A stretch of 64,000 bases of DNA from positions 558,001-622,000 of the forward strand of contig NC_052110.1 of the NCBI RefSeq assembly GCF_012273895.1, read 5' to 3'. The position numbers and the translations under genes are program-made. The first letter of the stretch is position 1, and the number at the start of each line of letters is the position of its first letter. Origin of the DNA: Zerene cesonia (taxonomy: Eukaryota > Arthropoda > Insecta > Lepidoptera > Pieridae). Positions 15,301 through 30,300 of this stretch are shown here, piece after piece. The notes under the pieces were generated by a model. The model was not told where the DNA came from, did not search any database, and saw nothing but the letters and a program-made list of their open reading frames with translations.

Positions 15301-18300
15301 TAAAATGCAACGTGAAAAATAAAATGAACGCGTTAAGATTGCTAGAGCGGCGGTTGCAACATATAACATAATTACTTGACATTTTCAACTATTCGTCATA
15401 TTCTCATTGTGAAAAATATAAATTGAAATCCATTGTCACAAGATTTTGAAGTAATGAGTACTTGGACTTTATCAAATGAAGCAGTAATGTCTAGTCTCGA
15501 GTGATTTGTTACATAACATTTAATTAAATTACAAGATTAAGGTAGAACAGCGTTAGCCCGGTCGGCGAGTAGGTAAATTTATATGAATATATTAGCTGTT
15601 CGCCCGAGCTTCGCTCGTGGTACATGTATAGCCAATGTCATTCAGTGAAGTTGCAGGTATCTAATGATGAAATAATTTTTGTGATCGGCCCAGTGGTCTT
15701 TGTATGAAAGAGTTACAAACATACAAAAAAAGAAAGTACAAGTTTCCTGTTTACATGATCTTATATTTATAAAGTCAATTTGTTATATATCCTATTTTTT
15801 TTTTATTATATTGTAATTGCCCGCAAAAATATTAAACGTAAACGAAGTCACGGAAACAACTGGTAGGAACATCAATTAATGTGGTTATATTGTAAGTTTA
15901 TTACAAGTTATCGTGTTTACATTATCGATGTAACTAAGTCTCCGATTAAATACTAAGATTGCACTAGTTAAGACTTCCTCCCGGCATTTCCTGGATGCTG
16001 TTATCACGTGAGAAATGCTCTTTTAGTTCATTAATTACGTAATATTTATTTATTTGAAATATATAATAGATTAAAGAAACGAATAGCCTACATATAGTAG
16101 TTATTATGAATTGATTTAGTCAATTTACTAAGATCTAAAAATTAACAGTACGTATTCGACTATTTAATTAAGAGGTTTATTTCTATTGTTGAAAACATGT
16201 GGTCCACCCTGGTTTTGCCCATGGTATATACCTATAGCGTTTAGCTTTCAAGGATCAGGAAACATATCCAACGTTAAATGAATTTTTGGAATTTGTTCCG
16301 TAGCTATTGAGATTACCGTGTTCAAATAAATTTGTATTTTTTTTCAATAATAGGATAATCTAATATTTATTCGAAATAACGCATAATAATAGAAATAATA
16401 ATTATTTAAATAGGACCTTCGGCCTCTCAAACAATCCAAGACGAGTATGCATCTCACGCAAAAGTAAATTCAATGGATAATTAATTTAGCATGTTTGTCT
16501 GTTTGCACGCTCTCTCCCCACAAGTTAAGTGATCATTATAAGTGGAGTTAAAATAAGAAATTGTATAATTACGAGATAAATCTCTGGCTCTTATCTAATG
16601 GGGCGTAATTTGAGCGACTACCGACCGACCGTAGGGGTTTAATTGCAAGGCGTTTAAGTCATAAGCGGTAGCGATTATTAATATTATAAGACAAGAAGTA
16701 TCAACAATGGGTTATATGAATGTTTTAATAATGTAAATAATAAAATAAATTACGAGAAAAAGAGATTATTTTTTTTTTCAATAAAAAAGCTAAAGGCTAA
16801 GCTACTAACAATCTTTCGCTTGAATTCAACACATAAACCCACAAGAAATGTGTTTAAACTGTAAGGATTGTAGCACACAACATCTATTACATAAGAAATG
16901 CGATGTAACGCTATTAAATCGCGCAGTTGTCGTTTCCTGATTTATAAATTATTTATAAAGCATTGTTTCACTGCATATAGTAAATGTTTTTTGCTGGTTG
17001 CACGTTTGTACCTAATACGTACTAACTAATAAGCTAAAAAGTTACGAATAAATGAATTAATATAGTTTAAAAGACTAAACACACGATTTAATGGCAGAAT
17101 TAACTATATTATGTGCCTTGCTTTCATACAGAGTAAACATATACAAATATATAAACACATATAAACATATACGTATATACGTAAATTATTTAAACCCTAA
17201 TTCTAATCAGGATAATCAGATTATTGTATTGACCGATCCTTGATAAGTGCACAGAGCTTTTCACTGTTTAAGCTATTTCAAGTTATACATATTTGATGAT
17301 TATCAAAACAGAATTCGAGATATTATTCAGCATCTATTCGAGAGCTAAATATCATTCAGGCCTTTAATTAAATGGCGGCTGATGAAACAAGTTGGCCGAT
17401 AAACACATAAATTTGCTCTAGTGTGAACATATGCCGTTTCTTTTTCCTCACGATTTCCAGTCCATTTCTTCTTTCCAGTCATCAATCCTTTCCCTATCCC
17501 TTCAAAGCGCAGCAGCACAAGCAGCGCATTAAAAGAGGCTCAAACCTCAGCGATATCATGGGCGGTGGTGATGGCTTACCATCAGACGAACCACCAGCTC
17601 TTTGGCCCACTATGTCAAAAAAAGTTGACTGATGTTCATATAAATTAGCTCTAGTATGAACTTATATATATCGTAATGGGATCAAGTATGGGATAGTGGG
17701 ATACCACGTTGCGTATAACTACACCCCCAGCATCCTTATCACAGCTCGTATGACAGACATTTCCCGCCCTCCCGGCGAGCTTTCTATCGATTATATTGGC
17801 TAATTACACAAACAGACATGACACTTTCACTATATACATTAGAATAATCAATACTAGCAACTTGCCCGACTTTGTCCGGGTTATTTAGAAAGCAAAATAG
17901 CTTTATTAATCGTATAAGATGTAGCCACTAATGGTAATAGAATTTTTAAAATCGATTATTTTTGAGTATCATCGCATACAAAAATAAAGATGTTTTCTCT
18001 TCATAATATTATGTTTCCGACTAATTAATTATGTATATATGCAACTCAAATGTTACGTAAAACAAATGCATATGAAATAGAATGGTTTTTATTGTTATTT
18101 GATTCGTAATTTATTAAATCAGGAAGCCATTATTAGATTTTTAATGTGACATTTTAGTATCTGAAGGGAGGCAATTTTATTGAGTTTTAGGCATATTTTT
18201 ATAAACTCAAACATTTATTTATTCAATTAGACTTTTAATAGAAGCACTTCTGAATCGTCATTAGATAGTTTTAACATTTGCTACCATATAAATGATAGAA

Positions 18301-21300
18301 AATAAAAAAAATAGACCTGTTACATACTTGATTATAATTTATGTGTGAGGGAGAGATGCCAAATATATGAGACGACTTTATTAAAATTAATTTCTTTATA
18401 ATGGATTTAATGACACAAATACGATCGGAATTATTTTTATATATGTCACAGTCAACTTTAATCAGCCAATTAATTAGGAGCCTAGCGTATATATTAAACG
18501 CCATTAATTCAACGCGTAAGCACCAGTGTAGCGAAACAGCATAAAACGTATAAAATAAATTTTGGAAGGAAATTACAGGCACTTAAATGCAAGCAAATCG
18601 CTTCACTTTGCTTGTCAAACAGATGGTTTTCGTAAAAACCACACAATCTCACACAGACGGACAGATCGACCGTAATTGTGCTCATTACAACTTTCTACTC
18701 GATTACGACTGTTTAACGATACCTTTGTCTAGGAAACGGATCTAGATAGCTTATCATTTATGTACTAAGCTGGGAACGCACCACGGAATGGACAGTTAAG
18801 TTTTAATACATTATATATTAGACTTAAAGATATATGCTGAAATATCTGAAAATAAACCATCTGTTTCGCAAATCAAAACTCAATTTTCATTTCGAATTAC
18901 ATTTTAACACACCATTTATAAAGATAATGACAAAATAATATCGTAAATAATTATTTTAATTCAATATCTGCGAAAATTACGAAACAACTAAAGCCCAGAC
19001 GTCTAATCGCATACGTAGTTGCGGCATGACATACGGACAGCTAAATTAGATTAGACGAATTAATATAATGACAAAATTGTGCATTTGCAAACAGCAGTCG
19101 TCACGGGAGCTACGTAGTTATTACAGTCAAATGCCACTTTGGCATTAAGTTGCGACAGATCTTAGGCTACTGCAGTTATCTTAAGTCTAGATGGTGACTT
19201 AGTATTTACTTGAATACTACGCAGAGGTACACAGATGTTGGAGCCTTCACTTGTACGTTTCTACTTTGAAACATATGTTATAAAGAAAACATATATTGAT
19301 TTATGGACTAACATACAGAGCAATGTCGGTATGAAGAAGGCAGCTATTTCAGATTCTTTAAAAAAGCTATCAAAAACTATGAATAATTAAATACTCTGTT
19401 TTCACTAAGACTACGTAACAAAATGAAAATGAGACCAAATACAACAATTACCTATCAAACACAAAAATAATCACGTCCACCAAATCGAAATCGAGTCGAA
19501 ATGAGAATTTATAAGCGAACTTAAGAACTTCAATTGCTGGTTAAAATTAAGAGATCATATACTGCTCTTTTTTATACTTATACATTCACAAAATGAGTGA
19601 ACATGATATCACATTATCAAAATGTAATTAACACTATTGCAATATACATAACAGTTATATAATTACTGAATCTAACGTGAAACGTGACCGCCGTGAAATA
19701 ATACCAAAGAATCAGAGCAAAGTTGGGTTCATGTCACTTGATACTCACTTCACTCCGTCAGTTATTACGGCAGTTATATAAAAGGGATATTTGTTACACT
19801 GAAATTGCTGGACCGAGAGGTTTCCACGTTTTATTATTTTTTTATTTTTTCAACGCCGGCAATGGAGCTGGTGAATCGCCTGATGGTAGGCGCTACCACC
19901 GCCCATGAACATTTAGTGAGCCGTACGGTCGATTGCCTACTTTAAATAGAAAATAGACCAAGAAATAATTGAGGAGAGGAATAAAGGAAAGGACTGAAAA
20001 TGTTAAGGAAAAGGATATGGGCCTCCGGCTTATTAATTTAAGCTATCATTTAAGATATGTTTTTTGTAGAATTTTGGCACATAGAATAATCTACTTCTAC
20101 TATCTAACTAAATTATATAAACTAATTATAATAAACATAAATAATTATACATCGAATGTTAAATGTAGGCAGCTACGAGATACATTTTTATGAGTAAAAA
20201 TAGTGTTACTACCATCAGAATAGGCTTTTATTTGTAAGGGGATTGAGAACTGATACCTCATACATTTGGAGATTTGTGGTCTACTGCTGGAAAAAAGTAT
20301 AACTGACCAATAGTCATATTAAAATAGACCAAAGCGTAACAATTAAAAAAGTTGTTCATAAACAGCGATGCATATCACCGAGTCGACGGTCTGACAATAC
20401 GTGTATATTTGGTTACATGTTCTCAATGGATTACCTAAGCCATTGTTACGGTTAACGTATCTATATGCGAAGAATTGAGAGATGCAGGAAATGTGGCTTC
20501 ACATACGTTACGTATGTGGTTTAACAATTGTTTTAGACTCTTTTCACGTATCGGACACTAGATATGTTCTAGTGCAGACACATTATGTAAGTAACAATGT
20601 CTTATATTAAATTAAGGGAACGTTTGAACGCGCTAATCTCAGCAACTAATGGACTGATTTTAAACAATGCTTGTTTATAATATCCATAGTTTCACACTTC
20701 AGACCTTCTCCTACCATAAATATAAACGTATGGTTTGTAAGAATTGATACCTTATCGATAATCATACAGCATCACGTCTAGTATTGAGGTTTTCGGCCGC
20801 CCTCACAGGCGGCTTAGCTTTATGGAGGAGTTGGGATGGATTCAGCTTTGACTGGCTACCCCCTCCTTTTCTTTTCACGCAATAGACGTCCAGGTACGGA
20901 AAATATGCCCCTATTATTATAACCTCTAGTATTGCCACTACAAAGAAACATCGCAAAGCAATGTATTCCAGAATTCGTATAACCATATACGCGCACAAAC
21001 ATTCATAACATTGCAATTAAACGAAAACTTTGATATTCTCGTAAACAGTTCTTCGAAACTTCGCATAAACATCCTGAATGAACAATCTTTGTGCTAGCTT
21101 TGCAAACGTAACAAACTATTTTATGATTAAAATGAGATATTTTCGGTTATGACGTGTTTTGCTTTTTAATATAACGCGTGATTACGACATGAGCGTATGA
21201 AATAGTAAATAAAGGAAATAGTAAGTAAATAGTTGTATTACAAGACTTATATTGCACTGAAATATTGGTACATAAAATATCATTAACATTTCATATAAGA

Positions 21301-24300
21301 TAAATTTTCGTCCAGCTTTAAAGATGAGACATCATGCAAAGTATAGATAGGTATAGATGTTAAATTAATACCTATTGAAGAATTAAATTACAATATATTT
21401 GCATCTATCGCCATGAACTTTAATGACACCAAGAAAGTTCTAGTAAATCATTATTTAAACACACATGGACACTTGAGCACGAAACTTGTGGGTACGACAA
21501 CTATAATGTAACAGCTGGGTGCGCATGCGCCGGTAATCCGATCATTCGGCGCGCGGCCACCGACCGAGACGGACGTAATCCACACCGCCAGCTGACTTGT
21601 GAACGAAAGTTGATTTCCTTTAGAAATTCGTGTATGTATCGATTAAACACGTCTATTCATATGAAAATATACATTATTATGTTTAAGTACCACATAATTG
21701 TTCAGGGCGATATAACGGATATGTTTAATATAAATAAATAAAAAAATCTCGTGTGTTTATATACCAACTACTCCGAAACGTTTTCATCAATATTTATGAC
21801 TTTTTTAAGGCTAAACAAGGCCAACACTTTTTTATGACTAAGTTCGCCATGCCATCTAATATATGAATAAATGTAATAACTCGATAAGATGCGTGTGAGA
21901 TCAACGCGAAAACGTTAGTTTCGCATTCTGACGCGGTTCAATCGATTAAAAAGTAAACAAAAACAACGAAACCAAGGTTTGCATTCTAAATCGCTAATAC
22001 CACAGTCCCACGTATTACGTGGCTGGCATGTATGATTGATTTAGCATCTAATATAGCTCGTAGCATATTGCAATGGTAATTAAGGGCATACGATTTTATT
22101 AGGTAATGCTTTAGATAGGACACGTACATTCATCTTGTACGTGTTTTACTATGTATGTAATTTATGTTAATTCGTGGATCCGATTTCTGGTTGATTTATT
22201 AAAGTTTTCATGGGATTTTGCAAGATTCTAGTTTTAAATTTTAAAGTTTAAAACTTATTCATTAATAGAAGATGCGAAACTGCCATATTATATGAAAGAA
22301 AGAAAGACATGATAAGTCTGATGAAGATGATGATCATGAAGTAAGTCCTACCTTTCCTCCAGCATCTCGTTGAAGGTCTTCGACTTGCCGCGTGGCTGGT
22401 TGGTCTCGTCTCCCAGCCGTTTCACCTCCACGCAGCGTTCTATGATGTGCTCCACACGCTTCCGACGGGACGACTTCCAATTGTCTAGGTTCTGGGGACA
22501 AACGTGGAATTCATGAATATACTTTATTGTACTCAAATAAAACAGCAGTTATTATGTGACTATAGTACAAGCAATAGTAGTATTATCCTACTTCCTTCCT
22601 ACTAATATTATAAATGCGAATGTTTGTAAGGATGTATGTGTGTTTGTTGCTCTTTCACGCAAAAACTACTAAACCGATTGCAATGAAATTTCTCACGTAT
22701 ACAGCTGGACAACTGGAATAACATATAGGCAACTTTTTATCCCGATATTCCTATAAACTGAGTTTTTCAATTCATCCAAAATTACAATCTATATATATTA
22801 TCTATTAAACCCATTAAACTTGCAATGTGTCCAAAAAAAAAGCACATTTCGTACATGATTACCAATCCCAGATAGTAAACTGAATAATCCAGTTACGCCA
22901 ACACACAAAAAATCCAATTCACAAAGCTTTTAATTTATAAATACCATAAACGACTATACACTCTGTATTTATTACATTCAGGAATGTTCAATTGCATAAT
23001 GGCCGAGCAAACACAAGAGTACAGTCACCGTAATAGCTTTAGATAGCAAAAACCGAGCCTCGCATGGCTCTGTGCGTTTTTGCTGAGGTGTATAAACTGC
23101 TTTCGAGTTATTTCAGTTTTAGTTACATGAAAATGCGTATTGTGATAGTTGGAGAAATTTTATTTTTTAGCAACGTTACCAAAAACAAAGGACGTTTTCA
23201 ATTCCAGTGTATTTTTCTAACGTACTAATATTATAAACGCGACTTTTTGTATATATGGATGTTTGTTGTTCTTTCACGCGAAAACAGCTTATCGTATTTG
23301 TATGAAATTTGGTACAGAGATAGATTATGGCTGCTAGTATTCTATATATATACAGGGGAAGATTATATTACTATTTTTAACAAGAGGTAATCAATGGTAT
23401 ATTACTAGTAATTGTATTGTGCTTCGGACACTTGGACTAGGCATTTTTCGATAAAAAAAATTTGCAAGATACAGCACACGGCTTCTCTTGCTTAGAACCC
23501 GGGTTAAAAGCAAACGTATCCCAGTACCAAATTTCATAAAAGTATATTGCTTACAAACATACACTCATTTAAACCATATTTATAATATTGAATGGATGAC
23601 TATCTGAGTAAATACTTCATATAAAATAATTAAACCTTCGTGAAATCGGGGTATGTTCGTAATATAAGACAGGATGTGATAGAAGTGGGCAATTTCCTAC
23701 TACATTTACCAAACTTCCCAACATTAGTTATGACCTGGGCTTTCACACAGCATGTCTAGGCATCGTCGTTTAGTACTATTCACTCAGAACTTACAAGTGC
23801 ACGAGAGGATATGATAATTTGGTCATTGGCCTTAATTTAATAATTATGTTTACAACATTTACGACTGCTTTCCAGAGATATCTATACAACTTATGCCTTC
23901 GATGGCACCTGTGCTAGCTACGCTGTATAGCAGTCGTGAAGTAGGAATCTTTTTAAGATAATTCTAAAACGTTATTTACAGTAGTACATTGTGTAAAATA
24001 TTTGTAAAAAATTACAGCATTTTTAGGTAGTTTTTCTGTAGGTTTGAGGAGTAGGTAACAAGGAGTAAATTGGTGAAGGATAACATCGTGAGGAAACCGG
24101 CATGTCCGAGAATCAAAAGTTCGACGACATGTGACATCTGCCAACCCGCACTTGGCTAACGTGTTGGAACCCTTATAGGAGTAGTGCTCCAGCAGTGGGA
24201 ACATATATAGGCTGATGATGATGATTATGAGGAGTTGGAGTTGCAATGTATGACTTAATTACAGGTAAGCTTATTTATAAATAGATTTGTGTCTATGCTA

Positions 24301-27300
24301 CTTCTCTCATAACTTAATAACATCAAATTTCAAGAGAAATTGTTGATAATTTTAATATACTGCTTCGACCTCTTTTTTGTAGCAATAACAAAAAACACTA
24401 ACAATCTAGTATCACAGCTACACAGATAAGTAAAGAGCAATGTTATTTATAGTACCATGTTTATTTTTAACCCGGACTGCGGCTGTAACATTTAATTAGC
24501 GGAAAAATTAAAAACATTTTAATCACTAAAAGGTATCAAGCATTCCGTCTGATTGGCGGCTACTGGGCGAGGGACCCAGCTATGCAAGCGTTTCCGCTGT
24601 ATTTGACTCATACTTCACTTTTTATCATGAAACATCCTTTGAATAGATGACATTGCTGTTTGTGATGTTATTTATATTTCCTAGGTGAAATTCTCGTCTG
24701 TGTTCTTCTTGTATTGCGAAGGTTGCACGTATGTATATTATGTAATGTATATTGCATTGCATTATATACTTAATCAATGACAGCGATACCGTGGGTACAA
24801 TAAAACACCTATCAGATACGGAAACATTTCAATAAATACTCGAACTCCCAGTTCAGTCCAGACTAGAATCTTAAAACATCCTATTAATCCTACTAATATT
24901 ATAAAGGCGAAAGTTTGTAAGAATGTGGTGTGTTTGTTGCTCTTTCACGCAAAAACTACTGAACCGATTGCATAGAAATTTGGTACGTAGACTGCTGGAC
25001 AACTGGAATAACATATAGGCAACTTTCTATCCCGATATTCCTACGGGATATGGACTAACGCGGGTGAAACCGCGGGACGAAGCTAGTATATTCTAAAGCT
25101 GAAGTGTTTGTTTGAACGCACTCAAGAACTCTTGGGTTTCAATCATTTCAAAAATTATGTTACCGTTGGTTATATACGTGATCTCTGAATGATATAAGCT
25201 ACACTAGTCCTACGGGCAAAGCCGGGTGTTTACACAATGATAATCGTTAAATCAAGTTTCAATTATAGGATACGTTAAGGTCTATCGATGTACATTGCTG
25301 CTTTTAATAGCTCAATGACAACAAAGTTCTTTATATACATCTTATAATCACATTAAGGGCGCCATGAACTTAACATTTAAAGATAATTTTGAAAAAAAGG
25401 AAGCGGATAAGATTACTTTGTAATGCCGCATCGCATGGTTGCCAATTCGGTAAACGATTTTTAATTACGAGGCTATCCTGAATGTTAAGGAAAGCATTAC
25501 ATGTAATGTGGAATTTCCCGGAAGCAATGATTTTGTTTTATCGTGTTTAATTTTTTTTGTCCAAACGTTTGTTTTAAATTGTTGACGAATGTTTCAAAGT
25601 TTTTATTGTATTTCAGTGGAAAAAGTTCTTTACCTTAATAGATTGTGAGTGTTTTTTTAATCTTACTTTTATGTTGAGTTGATTCATAATTATATAAGTA
25701 ATACAAACTATGCGTTGAAGAAATTCAGCCCTTATTGGAACTAAATATCACAAAATGTGAAGTAATATTATAAAGAGGAAGCGTTTGTTGTATGGAAGTG
25801 TGTTTGTAATATTTTCACATAAAAACTACAGGACCGATTTGTAAAATCATCCACGATTGTGTTATTTTTACCGTTTTTTATTCAATAGAAATAAAGAGTC
25901 TGACGAAATTAATAATCCTAGGATACATAATAATATTAATATAATAAGTGACCTATATTAAATTTATATAGCTAGCTATAAACTTATATAATCTCATATG
26001 GCCAGAACCACTATTTCACCAGCAGGTACAATACGCAAACAAGATGAAAGAGTGGAACCCATGTACCATTTTCCTATTAACTCCATTCTTCTGATCGTTA
26101 TTTCAACGCAAAACCTCTATTGGCATGTACAGTATCGAATCTATAGAGATAGATCTAAGCTTGCACTCCTGCGTACTAATAAAATTCACCAAAAACTAAG
26201 TACATACCGACTGCCAGTCCTCCTGCCGCTCGATCCGCGCCGGCTCCGTCCGCTTCGCTAGCTCAGCTCTGCGCAGCTGCTCGCGCGCCTTCGAGCCGAG
26301 GTCAGCTGGGCCCACGCGCACGAACTGTAGCGGGTTGGCTGCTGGCTTGCCGGGTAGCACTGCGGCCGTGTGCGGACGGGTCGCTAGGAAGTCTGCGCTG
26401 TCCGATGTCTGGAAAATTGGTGCTTATTAGCGAAGGAATAGAGTGCATTTTAGCTTGGTTAACATTGGATCTTTTATATACCAAGTTTGTTCATACATAG
26501 ATTTGTTTGCTGTAAGTTTTAAAGCTAAAGGCGAACAAAGTCACAGGCAGAAAGCTAGTTAGAATATGTATGCGTTCATCATTTAATTGATTTCCAAATT
26601 AAAACACGGTAGGCATGTATGTAAATGAATAAATTGCTAATAAACATCAAATAAATTAATGCTACAAAATTAGTAGTATACAGTTCTCTTATATCATATT
26701 GGATACGTATCGTGCCATATAAACCCATTAATTACAACCTGTTTAAGAATAAATTAGTATAAATCAGTCAAATGGTACAAAATGACCATAAAATCGTACA
26801 CGTTAGACCATAAAGCTACATCCTTTGAAATTACAAATATTAAAAGCGACTATTGAAGGTAACGGAAGTAAAACAGTTATATTATTTTAATTAAAACAAT
26901 TTATAGCTCGGTGTATCACTACATGGTATTAATGTGCGTTATTAAACCTACCTATAGTTTGTAAATAATGCTGCTATTTTGGAAGTCATTTGGGGGGTAA
27001 TCCGATGAGGGAAATTTTAATTAATCGATTTTTGATAGTTAATTAAATAAATATCTTACAACGACACAAACGAGTCTTTTATGTACGCTTACAGGTATAT
27101 CATTTAAAGTTAGTAAGCTGTATTTAATTTAAATAAATTAATGTTCCCTACATACTGGAAAGTAGCTCATGTTTTAAACGATACAGAATTCTGACGGCCA
27201 AAATAACTTATTGTAAAATAAATATCGCTATATAAGTTACTAACGGTCCGCTCCGGCTTCGCCCGGGGTATATATATGGCCTATAGACTACTTCAATATA

Positions 27301-30300
27301 TGGGCTGAAATAATTTTTCAAATCGGACCAGCAGTTTCTGAGATTAGGGCATTCAACAAACTCTTCAGCTTTATAATGTTAGTATAGACTGTCTGTTTTG
27401 TATTATGCTATCTTATATGGTACAACTAGTCACCCTTTCCCTAATCCTAATCCATATAATATAATATCCTATATCCTTACTCAGCCTCAAACTAACTCTA
27501 CCAAATTTTTAAGTCAAATTTAGGTGAAAAAGAGACAGACAGATAAAGTTAGCTTCGCATTTATAATATTAGTATGGGGATACTTCATACTAAAGGCATC
27601 ACGCTAGTCACCATATTAAAACTACTCTCAAAGGTTACTCTTTCTCTCTCTCATACAATACCAACTAGTCAAACAACAATAATGTAATTTTTTATCCTAC
27701 AAATATCATTTATTTATTCTAGTTTTAATCGCACTTTCATATATCACGGAACACTTTCAAACATAATTCGCTATATAATGTGCAGGAATCAATATCGGCG
27801 CGTGCGCAGCTTTCACTGTCAATGTGAATTATACAACAAACACGCCCTCTCACGAACGGTATAGCATATTGAAAGTTAATAGTCATACAACTGCAATTGT
27901 AGCACCGTTTTTGATGCGGCTTAGCGTAAGTTGAATGTCAATGTAGTGTCTGGAATATTTTTCCTTTATCAAGACAGGTAAGTATTATTTATTTTATAAT
28001 ACAGATATTATACTAGAAATATACTAATTAGTTGCTTTTAGTCTTTATTATGACTAATTTATTGTCCTGGTTGGTTGGGTTGCCTTATGGATATCGCTGT
28101 CAGCGATAAGACTGCCCTCTATTCATCATGAAATTTATTATTCAGGCTTAAATTGTGTCCTATGGTATGGTATACGTCAAAGAATTTTAAATTCAATTTA
28201 ATTCATTCATCAGACATTTATACGACACAGTTAATGCCTTTTAAACAAGATGTAACCAGCTTAATTAAGTACTTTAAAACGCGAACTGTCACTCCATTAC
28301 AAGCAATACATAACGTGAAATAATGTAAACCATTAATCTCTCCGAACGCCTCACTTAACATCGAATTTGTCAGACATTGTCTTGTCAAGTACAAAGCAGA
28401 ACAGAATGTAAACATTCCTCCATTGAGTGTACACACCTCCTTTGAATAGAGAAAAACGAAAGTGTGCCCTACGCACTAAGTTCAAAATGGCAGCTGCACG
28501 GATTAAATATAGAACGTGCAATCCATTGGCCGTTCTAAATCTTCGTACGGTATGCAGTTTAAATTTAGAATCACTAGACTTAGTTCACTGTTCACTCCTG
28601 TCAGTCACCCGCGCCTATTTTAGAACTCGATCAAATTATATCACTGCGTCTATAGTAACCCAATTTGTAGTTCGAAATTTAAAATTTGAAACTGAGAATA
28701 ACGTAATATAGCTGTTCGGAGATCAAATTTAAAAAATAATGACGATACCACAAAAGAGGTTTTATAATGATATAAATCTACACACTCGATTAAGTTTAAT
28801 CGTTGATAATCTGTGATTTATAACGTAACGCGCGGGTTCTCAGCATGAACAGAGACAAGCCACTGACTTTCGCGCTTTTCCACCCAAGTAGGGAAAGTAA
28901 AACATCTAATTACTTTAAAATCGGGCTTGACGGTACATAAGTAATTAAATAATTCAAACTGTATATTAAGTAACGATGATTTATGTAATCGTGAGTAGGT
29001 GTGTGCATACGTTGCCAATGTGAATTTATCATTGACAAAATGGGATAATTTTGTTGAAAGTTTGTATGTGGGTAGTATTTTCTATCAAGATTTTTTGGGT
29101 ATGATACAAAAGTGAATGTTAGTTAAAATAGTTTTTTGAAATATCGTCAGGCGTAACACATTGTTATAAGTATTAAGGAATGGCATCTTCAGCGATTTAA
29201 TTTTTGGTTTTATAGCATTGAAGTTATTACAAATTTGATAACGAGGCGGGATTCGAATAATCATCTCAATACATGGCGTGAGGTGTCTTTAAGGCACATG
29301 AAACCGAAAGAGTAGAAGAAATTTAATTGCTGAGGCGGGATCAAGGGAGGACGAGAGGCTAGGCGTTGCTACGGTTTAGCGAAAGACGTGGGCTCGAACA
29401 GAATATATAGAATATAATAGCATAAAACGTAGAAGTCGCATAAGAATAGAGATATTACTGTTAATAAAAGAATTAATATAAGTCCCAAAATATTTTTACG
29501 TATCATTGTCATTTCAACCTACTGGAAATGTATCTGTAATTTTTAACACACTTATATTAGCGTGTATGTATGCTTGTATGTAGTATGTAGCTTATCTTGA
29601 TGATATAGGTGCATGGAATGTATAAGTTACAAATCAACAACAGGACAGACAATGAATTTTAATTCTGTCTAACTGTTGTATTGTACTATATAAACATTCT
29701 ATATAAGTAACTATCGAGTTTCTTCGCGATACTTCTAGGTAAAAGCAACCCCGTATCAACGGCATTAAAAAATGACTATTCATTAACACTTGTAAAAGCT
29801 ACATGACATACATTTACATGAATAAAGTTTAATTATTTCGAGTTATTTGTCGACCGTACCTCCATGGACAAAGTACTTCATAGAAACAAATAAAGCAATT
29901 TTTCCTGTAGTTTCCCTCGCGTGCCACACATACTCGTGGTTGTCGTGTTTACATTTTCCGCCTGCCAAGCCACTGATACATATTATTGATTAAGATAATT
30001 GATATCGCATGCGAATGTTTTTGCTAACGCTACACGTGAGACTAGTGGTTTGTACACGCTTTTCTTGGATTTTAGTCAGTACAGAAAGATTATACAAGTA
30101 AATAAATAAATAAAAAAAGATACAAGTAAAATTTTTACTTATTTGAAATTTGCATATTCATTGGCTTTGTGTGTTGTAAAAGTTTGGGAACCTTATCACA
30201 AATATCCATACTGCAGAGTTTGTATTTGTTAGTTTGAACACACTAATCTCATGAACTATTGGTTGGATTGAATTAAATTTGGTACAGGATATTTTGAGAC

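Larger units (their letters stand above)
7556..22351. other. large smash intron
   Basis: Holds Helitron relics, the TGACGTCA array and the antisense promoter listed separately. No coding exon was found. GC-richer patches at 12.64-12.86 kb and 20.78-20.90 kb have no assigned function. Confidence 0.65.

Noticed and set aside
20783..20885. GC-rich patch as a gene exon or LINE piece
   Set aside because: No conserved motif and no splice-site or repeat match that I can name.
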